DNA of 64,000 bases from Alphaproteobacteria bacterium (GCA_021774735.1 JAJFIS010000047.1:81918-145917), one strand, 5' to 3'; shown: positions 17,802 to 27,163, counted from the stretch's first letter. Made by a program: numbers and translations. Notes: generated from the sequence alone by a model not told the origin.

Positions 17802-18262
17802 CCCATATAAATCCTCAGCATCCAGATCAGGTTATGCCTGGCGCTGGTAGTAAGCTCATTGAGTTAAGTAAGCAGCTGTCCCGCTTACTGCGCAAAGAAA
17901 ATAAATTACTCGAGCGCAAACAAACAAAAGAGGCGCAAAAAAATAGTGGCGAAAAGGTTCGCTTAACAGCCGAATATCGTAAAGCCATGAATTATTTGCA
18001 AGTGAATGAGAACTTATTAGGCTCAAAAGATTCTGCCAACCGGGTATTGATAAAAGAAGCAACCGATGGCCTGCGTGAAGCATTAGCAGAGCATGCGCGT
18101 GTCGTGTTGCGCATGAAAGCTGTTGCCGAAGGATTAGTGAATAAAATAAGTGAAGAAGTTGACAAGAAAAATCGCCGGGTTCCAACCTACGCACCTTCAG
18201 CAGCTATAATACAAAGCCGCCAAACGCGCCCAACGAGTATTGCCCTTAATGAAGTTGTTTAA
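17798..18262 (+). CDS. flgN: FlgN-like export chaperone
   Basis: 154 residues, almost entirely helical and charged (LIELSKQLSRLLRKENKLLERKQ; NVRLTAEYRKAMNYLQ-type pattern), as in FlgN chaperones for the hook-filament junction proteins FlgK and FlgL. Sequence in this family is weakly conserved, so the call leans on helical pattern and position after flgI-flgJ. Its clients, flgK and flgL, are at the far side of the window (56-59 kb). Confidence 0.7.
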   Translation: MTHINPQHPDQVMPGAGSKLIELSKQLSRLLRKENKLLERKQTKEAQKNSGEKVRLTAEYRKAMNYLQVNENLLGSKDSANRVLIKEATDGLREALAEHARVVLRMKAVAEGLVNKISEEVDKKNRRVPTYAPSAAIIQSRQTRPTSIALNEVV

Positions 18263-18286
18263 GTTGACTTATTGGAGGGATACAAA

Positions 18287-18640
18287 ATGTCGATTTTATT
18301 CAGCTTTGCCCCCAGTCAGGCTCCGTCACAATTTTTAATGAATGTTTCGCTAGTACATTCACCAAGCACAGCGACATCTGCAAACACTGCATCCCCGTCA
18401 AGCCTATTTCACCAAAATTTACAATTGCAATTCCAGTCCGTGGGCCAACCAATTTTTAATTATAAATCTCTGGTGCAATCTGCACGACCAAGAGAGATGG
18501 TATATGTTTTGCCGAGCAGTTTAAGTGCCACTATATTTTCTACTATAGCTTCGCATAGTCCAATCACAAAACCCGTATCAAAACGGTCTAAAAAAGCAAC
18601 ATCTAGCGGTGTAAAAACAGTTACCTCTCGCCGCAAATAA
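18287..18640 (+). CDS. Unknown small protein between flgN and flagellin
   Basis: 117 residues from the ATG at 18287, which has a strong GGAGGG Shine-Dalgarno 6 nt upstream. The sequence is low in complexity: Ser/Ala/Thr/Pro-rich N-terminal two thirds (SPSTATSANTASPSS) and a basic tail (SKRSKKATSSGVKTVTSRRK). No membrane segment or known domain is seen. It lies 24 nt after flgN, so it is co-transcribed with flagellar genes. Possible roles such as a hook-length or export accessory factor are guesswork. Confidence 0.55.
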   Translation: MSILFSFAPSQAPSQFLMNVSLVHSPSTATSANTASPSSLFHQNLQLQFQSVGQPIFNYKSLVQSARPREMVYVLPSSLSATIFSTIASHSPITKPVSKRSKKATSSGVKTVTSRRK

Positions 18641-18728
18641 TTTCTCTGCCTTCGCCCCCACTTCACCCGTTATATTACCAACAAACGGCAGTATTTTCTT
18701 TACTCAAACTAACATACAGTATCCTCAT

Positions 18729-18743
18729 AGGTACTTCTTGCCT
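18729..18743. promoter_or_regulatory. FlbD-like site upstream of flagellin 1
   Basis: AGGTACTTCTTGCCT fits NGGCA-N5-TGCCN with one mismatch and lies about 60 bp upstream of the flagellin 1 sigma-54 element. A weaker half-site (CGGCA) lies near 18686. Confidence 0.45.
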
Positions 18744-18803
18744 ACATATGTAAAAAAACATAATAAATTTATATATTTCATATACTTATAATACTTTTAA
18801 AAC

Positions 18804-18818
18804 TGGCATGGCATTTGC
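18804..18818 (+). promoter_or_regulatory. Sigma-54 promoter of flagellin 1
   Basis: TGGCATG-N4-TTGC, a full match to the -24/-12 consensus with correct spacing, 62 bp before the flagellin start. Because this element spans 18804-18818, an upstream in-frame ATG at 18808 cannot be the start of translation. Confidence 0.9.
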
Positions 18819-18879
18819 AAATCATCCATTAGGCCGAAAGGTTGGTCTATATATTAAAGCCATGAAATGGAGGGAAGCT

Positions 18880-19710
18880 ATGAGTTTCTCAGTAAATGTA
18901 AATGCTGCCGCGCTATCAGCGCTGCGCAATTTGAACAACACAAGTAGAGACCTGAATCAGACCCAAACTAGAGTCAATACAGGTCTTAAAATTTCGTCTG
19001 CTAAAGATAATGCAGCCATCTTCTCAATCGCTCAAAAGTTGCGGGCTGATCTCCGTGGTTTTAATGCGGTTAAACAAAGCCTCGACCGTGGTATTTCAAC
19101 CACAGACGTTGCGCTAGCGGCCGCTGGTTCCATCTCTGATCTATTGATTGAGATGAAAGAAAAAGCTGTTGCCGCAGCTGATCAAGGCCTTGATTCCAAC
19201 AGCCGGTCAGCTCTGTCTCAAGACTTTGTAACACTACGAAATCAGATAAGCACTATCATTGCTAACGCTGAGTTTAACGGCACTAATCTTATTGATAGTG
19301 GCACCGATGCTATTGTTGCCATTACCAACCCAGATGCCACCCAAACACTGAGCATTGCGCATGAGAATCTAACTCTCGGTGGAACAAATGTTACCATCTC
19401 GGCTGGCCAGACCATTAACACACAAACAACTGCAGCGGCTGTTGTTACAGCGCTTATCGCATCGCTGGATAATGTGAACTCTGCCCTTACACGGTTAGGC
19501 TCCGGTGCCACAGCCCTTGAACAGAACCGCGTATTTGCAGACAAACTATCCGACGTTATTGAGATAGGCATTGGTAACTTGGTTGATGCTGATCTAGCCA
19601 AAGAAAGCGCCAACTTACAAGCGCTGCAAGTTAAACAGCAGCTTGGAATTCAGGCTCTTGGTATCGCCAACCAATCACCGCAGTCAATTCTCTCCCTTTT
19701 CCAAGGGTAA
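18880..19710 (+). CDS. Flagellin 1
   Basis: Filament subunit, 276 residues, with only the conserved D0/D1 helical ends and a short middle region. Starts MSFSVNVNAAALSALRNLNN with the GLKISSAKDNAAIFSIAQKLRADL block; ends LQVKQQLGIQALGIANQSPQ. The ATG at 18880 follows GGAGGGAAGC. Compared with flagellins 2 and 3 at 37-39 kb it is clearly diverged along its length. The adjacent sugar locus is convergent with it. Many Ser/Thr in the middle (about 145-215) could be glycosylation sites. Confidence 0.95.
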   Translation: MSFSVNVNAAALSALRNLNNTSRDLNQTQTRVNTGLKISSAKDNAAIFSIAQKLRADLRGFNAVKQSLDRGISTTDVALAAAGSISDLLIEMKEKAVAAADQGLDSNSRSALSQDFVTLRNQISTIIANAEFNGTNLIDSGTDAIVAITNPDATQTLSIAHENLTLGGTNVTISAGQTINTQTTAAAVVTALIASLDNVNSALTRLGSGATALEQNRVFADKLSDVIEIGIGNLVDADLAKESANLQALQVKQQLGIQALGIANQSPQSILSLFQG

Positions 19711-19743
19711 ATTGATAAGCGTCATGGCTTTGATACAGGTATT

Positions 19744-19775
19744 TTTCCGGCGGCAGCAAAGGGTTGCCCCGGAAA
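19744..19775. other. Hairpin between convergent flagellin 1 and pseC
   Basis: Stem TTTCCGG / CCGGAAA extended by GGCA / TGCC around a small bulge, in the 177-bp gap between convergent genes. No T-run follows on either strand, so it is not a classical terminator, though its place suggests a transcription end. Confidence 0.4.
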
Positions 19776-19887
19776 GATATGCTTGGCATTTAAATATCCC
19801 TGACCATGCAAACCGGTGAACGGGCCCTCCCCTTAGTCTTTTTTTGATATTGAATATGAATTAGCACCGCTAGCATTTTTGTGAGGA

Positions 19888-21075
19888 TTATAGTATTTCC
19901 CGCAGTGCCCTAACGACCTTGCCAACATCTTTCTCTTCCATCGCAGGGTAAATGGGTAAGCTGAGAACACGCTGATAGTATCTATCCACACCAGGCAGCT
20001 TTTGCACACCGTATAAATCACGATAATAAGGTTGATGTGACACAGGAACATAATGAACTTGAGTGCCGACGCATCGACCTGCAAGGTTTTTCATTAATTC
20101 GGTTCGCGTGGTTCTTAAAGCATCATAATCGATTAAAACAGGGTATAAATGCCAAGCCGATTGACAGTCCACACTGCGCCGAACAGGAGACAGTGGTAGA
20201 TTGCTGTCGGCAAAATACTGGTCATATATTTCAGCTATTTTCCTGCGCCTCGCGACAAACCTGTCTAATTTTTTCAACTGACTTTGCCCAAGGGCACACT
20301 GGAAATCCGTAGCTCGGTAATTATAGCCCAGCTCATGCATTTCATAATAACCAAGATTAGCATTGCCATTTTTATCAAAGGCTAAATCTTTATTTTTCCA
20401 TGTCCTTGCATCTCGCTGAATATCATGACTACGCAGAGAACGTAACCGTTCAGCGAGTGCAGCATTCGTCGTTGTCACCATACCACCCTCACCCATGGCA
20501 ATGGATTTCACGGGGTGCAGGGAAAAGGTGGCTATATCTTCATACATTCCATCACCGGGCTTGCCGCCGCTAATATAATCCGCGCCAAGCGCATGGGCAC
20601 AGTCGGTAATGACTTTTAGGCCATATTCATGAGCGATTTTATATATTTCTGCGGCATGCTCCGCTTGCCCATTTAACCAAACAGGCAAAACCACCTTTAC
20701 ACGCGCCATATCAGCCCTTGAGAGCGCCTCTAAAAAGGTCGCCGGTGTCAATAAGCCCGTATCCGGATCAACATCAGCGAAAATGACATCAGCCCCTGCC
20801 ATGCGCACCACATTTGCTGTTGAAAGAAATGTAATTGCCGGAACAATGGCTTGATCGCCAGTCGTAACACCTGCAGCGATGATCGCCAAATGCAATGCCG
20901 TTGTGCCATTCGAGCAAACAACGGCTTCCTTCACTTCCAGAACCGACGCGAAATCATGCTCAAACTCAGCCGCTTTCGGGCCGCCCGTGAGTATGCCATT
21001 CCGCAGAACATCAACTACGGCCTTGATGTCATCTTCATCCAGTTGATGGCGGCCATATGGTAAAAAATCTGACAT
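19888..21075 (-). CDS. pseC: PseC-type UDP-sugar 4-aminotransferase
   Basis: PLP enzyme of the DegT/DnrJ/EryC1/StrS family that aminates the 4-keto product of PseB, giving UDP-4-amino-4,6-dideoxy-AltNAc in the pseudaminic acid route. Visible features: FLPYGRHQLDEDDI at the N-terminus, the VVCSNGTTALHLA cofactor loop, TDCAHALGA (Asp and His), the Schiff-base Lys in FSLHPVKSIAMGEGG, and HYVPVSHQPYYRDLYG, typical of PseC. 395 residues. It is the last gene of the minus-strand sugar locus, 8 nt after pseB. Confidence 0.92.
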   Translation of the reverse strand: MSDFLPYGRHQLDEDDIKAVVDVLRNGILTGGPKAAEFEHDFASVLEVKEAVVCSNGTTALHLAIIAAGVTTGDQAIVPAITFLSTANVVRMAGADVIFADVDPDTGLLTPATFLEALSRADMARVKVVLPVWLNGQAEHAAEIYKIAHEYGLKVITDCAHALGADYISGGKPGDGMYEDIATFSLHPVKSIAMGEGGMVTTTNAALAERLRSLRSHDIQRDARTWKNKDLAFDKNGNANLGYYEMHELGYNYRATDFQCALGQSQLKKLDRFVARRRKIAEIYDQYFADSNLPLSPVRRSVDCQSAWHLYPVLIDYDALRTTRTELMKNLAGRCVGTQVHYVPVSHQPYYRDLYGVQKLPGVDRYYQRVLSLPIYPAMEEKDVGKVVRALREIL

Positions 21076-21083
21076 ATACGGGC

Positions 21084-22118
21084 TTACGTTTCTTCGATAA
21101 GGTTTTTTAAAATTATTCCCAGTTCATCCGGGGTTAGCCACCAATCATTTTTGTCACTGGAATATTCAAAACCTTCTGGCATGCAAGGTTTTCCTAAATC
21201 TTTATAATCGGTTCGCTCCCAAAAAGACCATTCCGTATCAATTACAAATCGGTCGCCCAAATCAAAAGTCGTATGGGCATTATGCTCAGTGATCATAATT
21301 TCATGAAGTTTCTCACCAGGCCGAATGCCAATCTCTTTAGTTGGTATCCCAGGCGCCATAGCCTCAATAAGATCCATAATTTGCATCGAAGGGATTTTGG
21401 GGACAAAAATTTCACCGCCTTGCATGCTGTTGACGCAGCTGAGCGTAAATTCAACAGCCTGCTCCAGCGTTATCCAAAAACGGGTCATGCGCTTGTCAGT
21501 AACTGGCAGCTCCGTGGCACCATCAGCCAGAAGCTTGCGGAAGAAAGGAATGACACTGCCGCGCGAACCAAGTACATTACCATAGCGCACGACAGAAAAA
21601 TGCGTTGAAGTACCGGCCCCAAGCGCGTTCGCCGCCACAAATATTTTATCAGATGCCAGCTTACTAGCACCGTAGAGATTAATTGGGTTAACGGCTTTGT
21701 CGGTAGACAGTGCAATGACCTGTTTAACGCCCGATCGTATAGCTGCTTCAACCACATTTTCCGCGCCGATAACATTGGTGCGAATACATTCAAAAGGGTT
21801 ATATTCCGCAAGGGGTACCTGCTTTTGCGCCGCCGCATGCACCACAAGATCAACCCCGCGCATTGCCATAACTAGCCGCTCTAAGTCGCGCACATCACCG
21901 ATGAAAAAGCGTACCTTTTTCACCTCTTCAGCGCTTAAACTATTTTGAAGCTCGAAATGATTAAGCTCACCGCGCGCAAAAACAATAACCTTACGAGGGT
22001 TATGCGCCATCAATAAACGCTTTAATAGTGTTTTACCGAAGGAGCCTGTACCCCCGGTGATTAGGATCGATTTGCCGTCAAGACCAGCATCACTACCTGA
22101 AAATTTCGTCAGACCCAT
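21084..22118 (-). CDS. pseB: PseB-type UDP-GlcNAc 4,6-dehydratase (inverting)
   Basis: NAD(P)-dependent SDR enzyme that makes the 4-keto-6-deoxy sugar for PseC. The nucleotide-binding motif ILITGGTGSFGKTLLKRLL, the AAQKQVPLAEYNPFECI block diagnostic of the inverting family, LSTDKAVNP and the catalytic YGASK motif are all present. About 344 residues. I prefer ATG 22118, 7 nt after AAGGGG, over a GTG 6 nt upstream. An 88-bp gap separates it from the GH57-like gene; no clear promoter is seen there. Confidence 0.93.
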   Translation of the reverse strand: MGLTKFSGSDAGLDGKSILITGGTGSFGKTLLKRLLMAHNPRKVIVFARGELNHFELQNSLSAEEVKKVRFFIGDVRDLERLVMAMRGVDLVVHAAAQKQVPLAEYNPFECIRTNVIGAENVVEAAIRSGVKQVIALSTDKAVNPINLYGASKLASDKIFVAANALGAGTSTHFSVVRYGNVLGSRGSVIPFFRKLLADGATELPVTDKRMTRFWITLEQAVEFTLSCVNSMQGGEIFVPKIPSMQIMDLIEAMAPGIPTKEIGIRPGEKLHEIMITEHNAHTTFDLGDRFVIDTEWSFWERTDYKDLGKPCMPEGFEYSSDKNDWWLTPDELGIILKNLIEET

Positions 22119-22212
22119 ATGCACACCCCTTCAAAGCATGAATTTAGATAAATATATGATTCATAGGTAAATTTTTCGTTTCATTTCCCAGTAAACCATA
22201 AGTTTCCCCGTT

Positions 22213-24189
22213 CTAACGCCTGCTAATTGTGATGCTGTACTTTAAGCGAATATCGCTAAAGTTATCAAGCACACTCTTAGCAGGCTTTTGGGCGGTCTCA
22301 TCCATTTCTCTTGCCGTTAAAATGGCGCGGCAAAAATATTTCTCGCGCACGGGCGCACATTCTATCAAAGCTAAGCTAGCTACATCACTGCGTTCTACCC
22401 GAACAACCACACTATGTTTATCCGTGATGAATTTCACCGATCCATCGGTCATTCCAAGTCCAGTGTTCGCCGAAACCACACCCGAAATTGCTGAACCATG
22501 ATTAACTGTCATCACTTTCTCTACATCATACAGAGCATGTCGCTGCAACTCCGCTCCGCCGTTATGGCTTTCAAAAGCGAGTGATTTCGGATCAAAAATA
22601 TCAGGGTTGAGCGTTATATGACCAAACCGCAACGTCCCGGAAACTAGCCTTTCAAGTACCCCATCATAGAAAATTTCCACGCGTCCCTCTTTGGGATAAA
22701 AAGCGATGGTTTTTTCTATATTTCCCAGTTTAGTGGTAATAGTTGCCTTAACCTCAAGGCACTCAGCAGCACTGTTCCATCCTGCATTCGGCGACACTTT
22801 CACCAAATCAGTTATTTTACTGGCAGCTGTTGGCTCATGAACAAAATGGCCCGTATAAAAATCAGCACCGTAAGCAATGTCATCATAAAACCCATGGGGC
22901 AGAGTGCCCACTAGCCAATCATTATCATGGCTGCTTAAAAAACCAAATGCTGCAATCGCAAGACCTCGATAGCGATTAAGGCTCAAGCTATAGCCGTTTG
23001 ACTTAATATGAATATACCGTCCGGTATCTTCCACCAACACATGGGCTGGAAGGGTCACTTCTAATGCAATTGATGGCCCCACTCTTTCATTGCGTGCCTT
23101 TAATAAAGCAGGCAAAGACCGGCCTAACTCTTCCCAGCGATTTTCCGTTATATGCGTCCGGTAGTCGCTAGCCCAAAGCGCCAGCAAATGTCGCCAGTTG
23201 TCTTCATTGATCGTCTCTTGCACCGATAAATGCTCAAAATAGCGCCAACAGAGCGTATTTAATTTTGTATCATGGCGTCCCGTAACACCCCAGCGTAAGA
23301 CATTGTATTTACGTTGCTTTTTAACAGGAATAGGCGCCGCAGCACTTTCCAGTTGGAGCGGGGTATCAGTCTCTCTGCTCTGGCTTAAAGCTTGTTTAGG
23401 CAAACAGATATCCACAGCATCCATACCCAATAAACTCTTAAATAGCAGCTCGATGCGTTGCCATTCCATAGCACCTGTAGGAGCAGATTCGCTATCGAAC
23501 CTACCCGGGCGATAATCAAAGGTTTCTGCGTCACTGGTGTAAAGCGGGAAGGATACCATTTCACCGGCAAACTGAAGCGCTAAAAATTCGCTATATTCCT
23601 CGACCGATATTTCCCCGTGGGCATAACGCTGAAACTTTTGAAAGCTCATCGCATCCGACCATAAAATGGCGATCTCTTCGCCCTCGCCCACAACCCTTTG
23701 CGGGCGCTTCATCAAATCGGGGTGCCAATCTGCGTGATGGCTCGCGGGTTCCGCCCAATCCATCATAATGGCATTGAAACCAGCATGTTTATATATGGGC
23801 ACTAAACCCGGGCTATATGCCTGCTCATTAATCAACGCAATATCAGGAACGCAGTCCAGTAGCTTTTTATATATCTTCTGGCCTAAGGCTAAATTCTCGG
23901 CTGTCACTTCTGGCGGCACCAAGGGGCCAATAAGCTGGACATAACCACTGGCGACCAGTTCAACCTTGCCCGATGCTATCAAGCTTTTGAAGGCAGATAC
24001 CCATGCCGGATCAAGCTCCTCCACAGCCTCTAGGCTATATCCACTGATCTCTAACCCCAAAGGGATGCCCTGCTCTGCCATATTTAACAACGGCCAATAA
24101 CAGCGCTTAATAACTTCTGCCCTGTCTTCTTTCTCAATCGAGGAAAAAGCCAAATTCAGGTGAAAACATGTATAAAGCTTAATTGCCAT
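22213..24189 (-). CDS. GH57-like glycoside hydrolase family protein
   Basis: 658 residues. The N-terminal 300 residues resemble the seven-stranded barrel of GH57 and related deacetylase folds: a start with CFHLNL (His10, Asn12), GLEISGYSLE, the acidic segment INEQAYSPGLVPIY (Glu122) and MMDWAEP (Asp144), then ILWSDAMSFQKFQRY. The C-terminal half is beta-rich without an obvious motif. GH57 enzymes act on alpha-glucans, but in this setting an intracellular glycan-processing role is more likely. No signal peptide is seen. It lies 8 nt downstream of the ATP-grasp gene. The exact substrate is unknown. Confidence 0.72.
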   Translation of the reverse strand: MAIKLYTCFHLNLAFSSIEKEDRAEVIKRCYWPLLNMAEQGIPLGLEISGYSLEAVEELDPAWVSAFKSLIASGKVELVASGYVQLIGPLVPPEVTAENLALGQKIYKKLLDCVPDIALINEQAYSPGLVPIYKHAGFNAIMMDWAEPASHHADWHPDLMKRPQRVVGEGEEIAILWSDAMSFQKFQRYAHGEISVEEYSEFLALQFAGEMVSFPLYTSDAETFDYRPGRFDSESAPTGAMEWQRIELLFKSLLGMDAVDICLPKQALSQSRETDTPLQLESAAAPIPVKKQRKYNVLRWGVTGRHDTKLNTLCWRYFEHLSVQETINEDNWRHLLALWASDYRTHITENRWEELGRSLPALLKARNERVGPSIALEVTLPAHVLVEDTGRYIHIKSNGYSLSLNRYRGLAIAAFGFLSSHDNDWLVGTLPHGFYDDIAYGADFYTGHFVHEPTAASKITDLVKVSPNAGWNSAAECLEVKATITTKLGNIEKTIAFYPKEGRVEIFYDGVLERLVSGTLRFGHITLNPDIFDPKSLAFESHNGGAELQRHALYDVEKVMTVNHGSAISGVVSANTGLGMTDGSVKFITDKHSVVVRVERSDVASLALIECAPVREKYFCRAILTAREMDETAQKPAKSVLDNFSDIRLKYSITISRR

Positions 24190-24197
24190 AATCTTTG

Positions 24198-25427
24198 TTA
24201 CTTCGTTTCCACTTTGAAAGCCAATAATGCGGCTTCAGCATTTTTCGTTGCCGCTTTTTGGCTGTCCCCAGTTGCCTGCACCATGGCTACCGAAGCCGCA
24301 GCATTTTGGGCTTCACCAATTTCATCTCCAAGCTTGCACCAATGTTCAAACGCCAATACGCCATCACAGTTCAGAACATCTTCAGCTTTGCCCATATGGG
24401 TAATGGTGCCGCTACCGGGAATTAACCACCGGGTGGACACTGGTCGTATGTTTTTTGCATGCCAATCATTAGCGTCCAAAATTTCTCCCACGGCAAGTTT
24501 CGCCGCAGCTTCAACCAACTTAACACCGACGGAAAAAGGTATTTGATGCGTGCAAAAATACCCGCCCGATAGTCTCGCTGCCAGCTCAATGATATAGGGT
24601 TTGCCATCATGCAGCACCACATCGCCTTTAACAATACCATTTTCAACGCCCAAACTTGCAGCTGCTCGGCTGATGGTGTCTTTTGTCGCTGCTTCTATAT
24701 CAGCATCAAGCTTTGCGGGCATATCGCCGCCATTCTCCACAATGAAAGGTGCAAAGCGCTCTAGAAACTCATAAGACCTAAGGGACAATGCCGGGGTCAC
24801 GGCATGCCCGTCAATGATGATAGATTCGCTCGATATTTGCGGGCCGGACAAGTATTTCTCGGCCATCACACGCCCACTTGGAGAACTTTCAAGGGCATAG
24901 CCAAAGGCCCATGCTATCTGGGCAGGGTCGGATATAAGGCTAACACCTTTCGAGCCACGGCTATCCACCGGTTTAACAACAATGTCGCACCATTTGGCCT
25001 GTAGTTCACGCAGTTCATCCACATCCGCAACACAAGCATATGGAGGCACCAAAACACCATCTGCTTCAAACTTCTGTTTCATGGCGAGCTTATCGACAGC
25101 ACGGTCCGCCGCTTCAATTGATATGGAAGGCAAACTGAGTTTATCAGCAATGCGCGCAACAACATGGGGTACGTCGCAAGCTAGGCACATAACACCGTCG
25201 ATGGGGTGCTCGGCGTGAAAAGCTTCAATAGCAGGCAAGCAATCGTCCAGATGATAAACACTGCCATGAATGCGCTGGTCTGCAATTTCAAAGCCGGGCG
25301 CCTGTTCGTCATAGTCACAAACGGCAAGCCGAAAGCCCAGCGCCTTAATTTGACGCAGGCCCTCAAGCGCTTGGCGAGAGCCACCAAGCACGAGCAAAAA
25401 CTTATTGTTAACGGAGCCCTGCTGCAC
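24198..25427 (-). CDS. ATP-grasp carboxylate-amine ligase
   Basis: 409 residues of the PurK/CarB/BacD-like ATP-grasp class, enzymes that activate a carboxylate as acyl phosphate and join it to an amine. Features: pre-ATP-grasp Rossmann start (LLVLGGSRQALEGLRQIKALG), the lysine-containing DIVVKPVDSRGSKGVSL loop, and the metal-binding IIELAARLSGGYFCTH. The GTG start has AAGGA 8 nt upstream. In a locus making an amino sugar, it could attach an amino acid or other acid to the sugar amino group, taking the place of the missing PseH acetyltransferase. This is inference. Confidence 0.82.
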   Translation of the reverse strand: MQQGSVNNKFLLVLGGSRQALEGLRQIKALGFRLAVCDYDEQAPGFEIADQRIHGSVYHLDDCLPAIEAFHAEHPIDGVMCLACDVPHVVARIADKLSLPSISIEAADRAVDKLAMKQKFEADGVLVPPYACVADVDELRELQAKWCDIVVKPVDSRGSKGVSLISDPAQIAWAFGYALESSPSGRVMAEKYLSGPQISSESIIIDGHAVTPALSLRSYEFLERFAPFIVENGGDMPAKLDADIEAATKDTISRAAASLGVENGIVKGDVVLHDGKPYIIELAARLSGGYFCTHQIPFSVGVKLVEAAAKLAVGEILDANDWHAKNIRPVSTRWLIPGSGTITHMGKAEDVLNCDGVLAFEHWCKLGDEIGEAQNAAASVAMVQATGDSQKAATKNAEAALLAFKVETK

Positions 25428-25453
25428 GGCTGCTATCCTTCAAAAATCTATCT

Positions 25454-26200
25454 TTAAAAATAGAGACCGCCGTTCACATTGATCGTCTGTGCGGTAATAT
25501 AGGATGATCGCTCAGACGCCAGAAATACTGCCGTTTCAGCAACCTCATTTCTATCCCCCATCCGCTTCATCATAACGCTGTCCGCTGCCGCCTTCACCGC
25601 AGGGTTTGCCATGCCTGCTGCTGCCATTTCGGAAGCCACCAAGCCAGCTGCCAGTGTATTGCAACGCCCGCCACTTTCCGCTAAAAAGCGCGCGATAACT
25701 TGACCGAGTGAAATAAGCCCCGCTTTGCTGGCAGCATAATGGGCGGTGCGCGGCCCGCCATATTGGCCCGAGACCGAGCCAATCATGATAACACTGGCAG
25801 ACCCTGATACTTTAAGCAGAGTAAGCGCTTCCTGTGTCACCACATAGGGCCCCTTCAGGTTCACCGCCATAATCTCATCCCAGTCGTCATCGGCTATTTT
25901 ATCAAAATCCTCAGGTTTGTTAATCCCGGCATTATTAACTAGAATATCCAAGGCCCCATGGTTTTGCGCGATTATTTCCATCAAGGCTTTCAAGGCCACA
26001 CGGTCGCAAACATCAGCTCTTATGGCCCGTTCAACAGGTAATTGTAAGCTGCTAACAACCTCCTGCGCGGCATCATCGTTACTGGCATAGGTGAAATAAA
26101 CCGTAGCCCCCTCACGCACATATGCTTCCACAATCGCGCGGCCAATACCCCGGCTGCCGCCAGTTACCAGTGCTATTTTACCTTTGAGTTCCATCATCAT
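25454..26200 (-). CDS. SDR family oxidoreductase (FabG-like)
   Basis: 248 residues of a classical short-chain dehydrogenase/reductase: cofactor motif TGGSRGIG (about residues 14-21), NNAG, and the catalytic Ser-Tyr-Lys set in SVSGQYGGPRTAHYAASKAG. The C-terminus ends INVNGGLYF. It overlaps the transketolase C-subunit gene by 4 nt, so its natural substrate is probably the ketone made by that transketolase. A role in fatty acid synthesis is unlikely from this context. Confidence 0.85.
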   Translation of the reverse strand: MMMELKGKIALVTGGSRGIGRAIVEAYVREGATVYFTYASNDDAAQEVVSSLQLPVERAIRADVCDRVALKALMEIIAQNHGALDILVNNAGINKPEDFDKIADDDWDEIMAVNLKGPYVVTQEALTLLKVSGSASVIMIGSVSGQYGGPRTAHYAASKAGLISLGQVIARFLAESGGRCNTLAAGLVASEMAAAGMANPAVKAAADSVMMKRMGDRNEVAETAVFLASERSSYITAQTINVNGGLYF

Positions 26201-27162
26201 TTCCTCGCGATTGCGCGTTTGCAGGCCGCCACAACGCCAGCTGCATCAATGCCAAATAACGCTGGCAATTCATCATGCTCGCCTGATTTGCCAAATTCAT
26301 CCTTAATGCCAACAAACTCAACCAGCGCAGGTTGGTGCGCTGCCAAACATTCCGCCACTGCCCCGCCGAGACCACCAATAATACTGTGATCTTCCGCTGT
26401 GACTATTGCACCAGTTTCCCGTGCTGCCGCAATAACCTCCGCGTTATCTAGCGGCTTGATGGTCGCCATATTCACTACACGCGCGTTAATGCCCTCAGCT
26501 TTTAGCGTCTCTGCGGCTTGAAGCGAGCGCGCCACCATAACGCCGGTAGCAATGATGGTTACATCGTCGCCTTCGCGCAAGCGGTCTGCCTTGCCAATGG
26601 TAAAACTGGTCGGGCCGTCATAAAGAACTGGGGTGGCACTGCGGCCAATGCGCATATAAACCGGGCCAATATGGTCCAGAACAGCATGGAAAGCCGCCAT
26701 AAACTCATTAGCGTCAGCTGGGGAAATAACCGTTACGTCCGGTATAGCTCGCATGGTGGCGAGATCTTCCAGCGCCTGCGCCGTGGCACCGTCTGGCCCA
26801 ACGTCTAGCCCGTGATGCGAACAGCAAAGCTTAACATTCCGCTGGCCGTAACAAACGGCGGTGCGAAATTGTTCGTGCGCCCGCATGGTGCCAAAGGCTG
26901 CGAAGGTGGAAACTACCGGTATCAAACCGCTATCGGCGACCCCCGATGCGGCCGCCATCATATTTTGCTCAGCAATACCAAATTGCATCACCCGCTCTGG
27001 CATATCCTGTGTAAAGGGTTTGGCACCTGTGCCACCCGCGACATCAGCGTCTAATAACACCCAGTCATCCCGCATGGCACCCGCATGCAATAAAACGCGG
27101 CCAAAAGCATCGCGCAGTGAAACATCTTCGCCCTTAGCCCAATATTCTAATTCTTCCGCCAT
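26197..27162 (-). CDS. Transketolase-like protein, C-terminal subunit
   Basis: Pyrimidine-binding and C-terminal domains of a split ThDP-dependent transketolase (321 residues). LLDADVAGGTGAKPFTQDMPERVMQFGIAEQNMMAAASG (in parts) contains the conserved Glu of GIAEQNM that activates ThDP; VGPDGATAQALEDLATMR and the terminal VVTAEDHSIIGGLG follow. I chose ATG 27162 with GGGAG upstream; it sits 1 nt from the N-subunit stop. Works with the gene upstream as one enzyme. GC content around here looks higher than in the flanks. Confidence 0.9.
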   Translation of the reverse strand: MAEELEYWAKGEDVSLRDAFGRVLLHAGAMRDDWVLLDADVAGGTGAKPFTQDMPERVMQFGIAEQNMMAAASGVADSGLIPVVSTFAAFGTMRAHEQFRTAVCYGQRNVKLCCSHHGLDVGPDGATAQALEDLATMRAIPDVTVISPADANEFMAAFHAVLDHIGPVYMRIGRSATPVLYDGPTSFTIGKADRLREGDDVTIIATGVMVARSLQAAETLKAEGINARVVNMATIKPLDNAEVIAAARETGAIVTAEDHSIIGGLGGAVAECLAAHQPALVEFVGIKDEFGKSGEHDELPALFGIDAAGVVAACKRAIARK

Positions 27163-27163
27163 A

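Noticed and set aside
19711..19887. Hairpin considered as intrinsic terminator
   Set aside because: No T-run on either strand; kept only as a hairpin.
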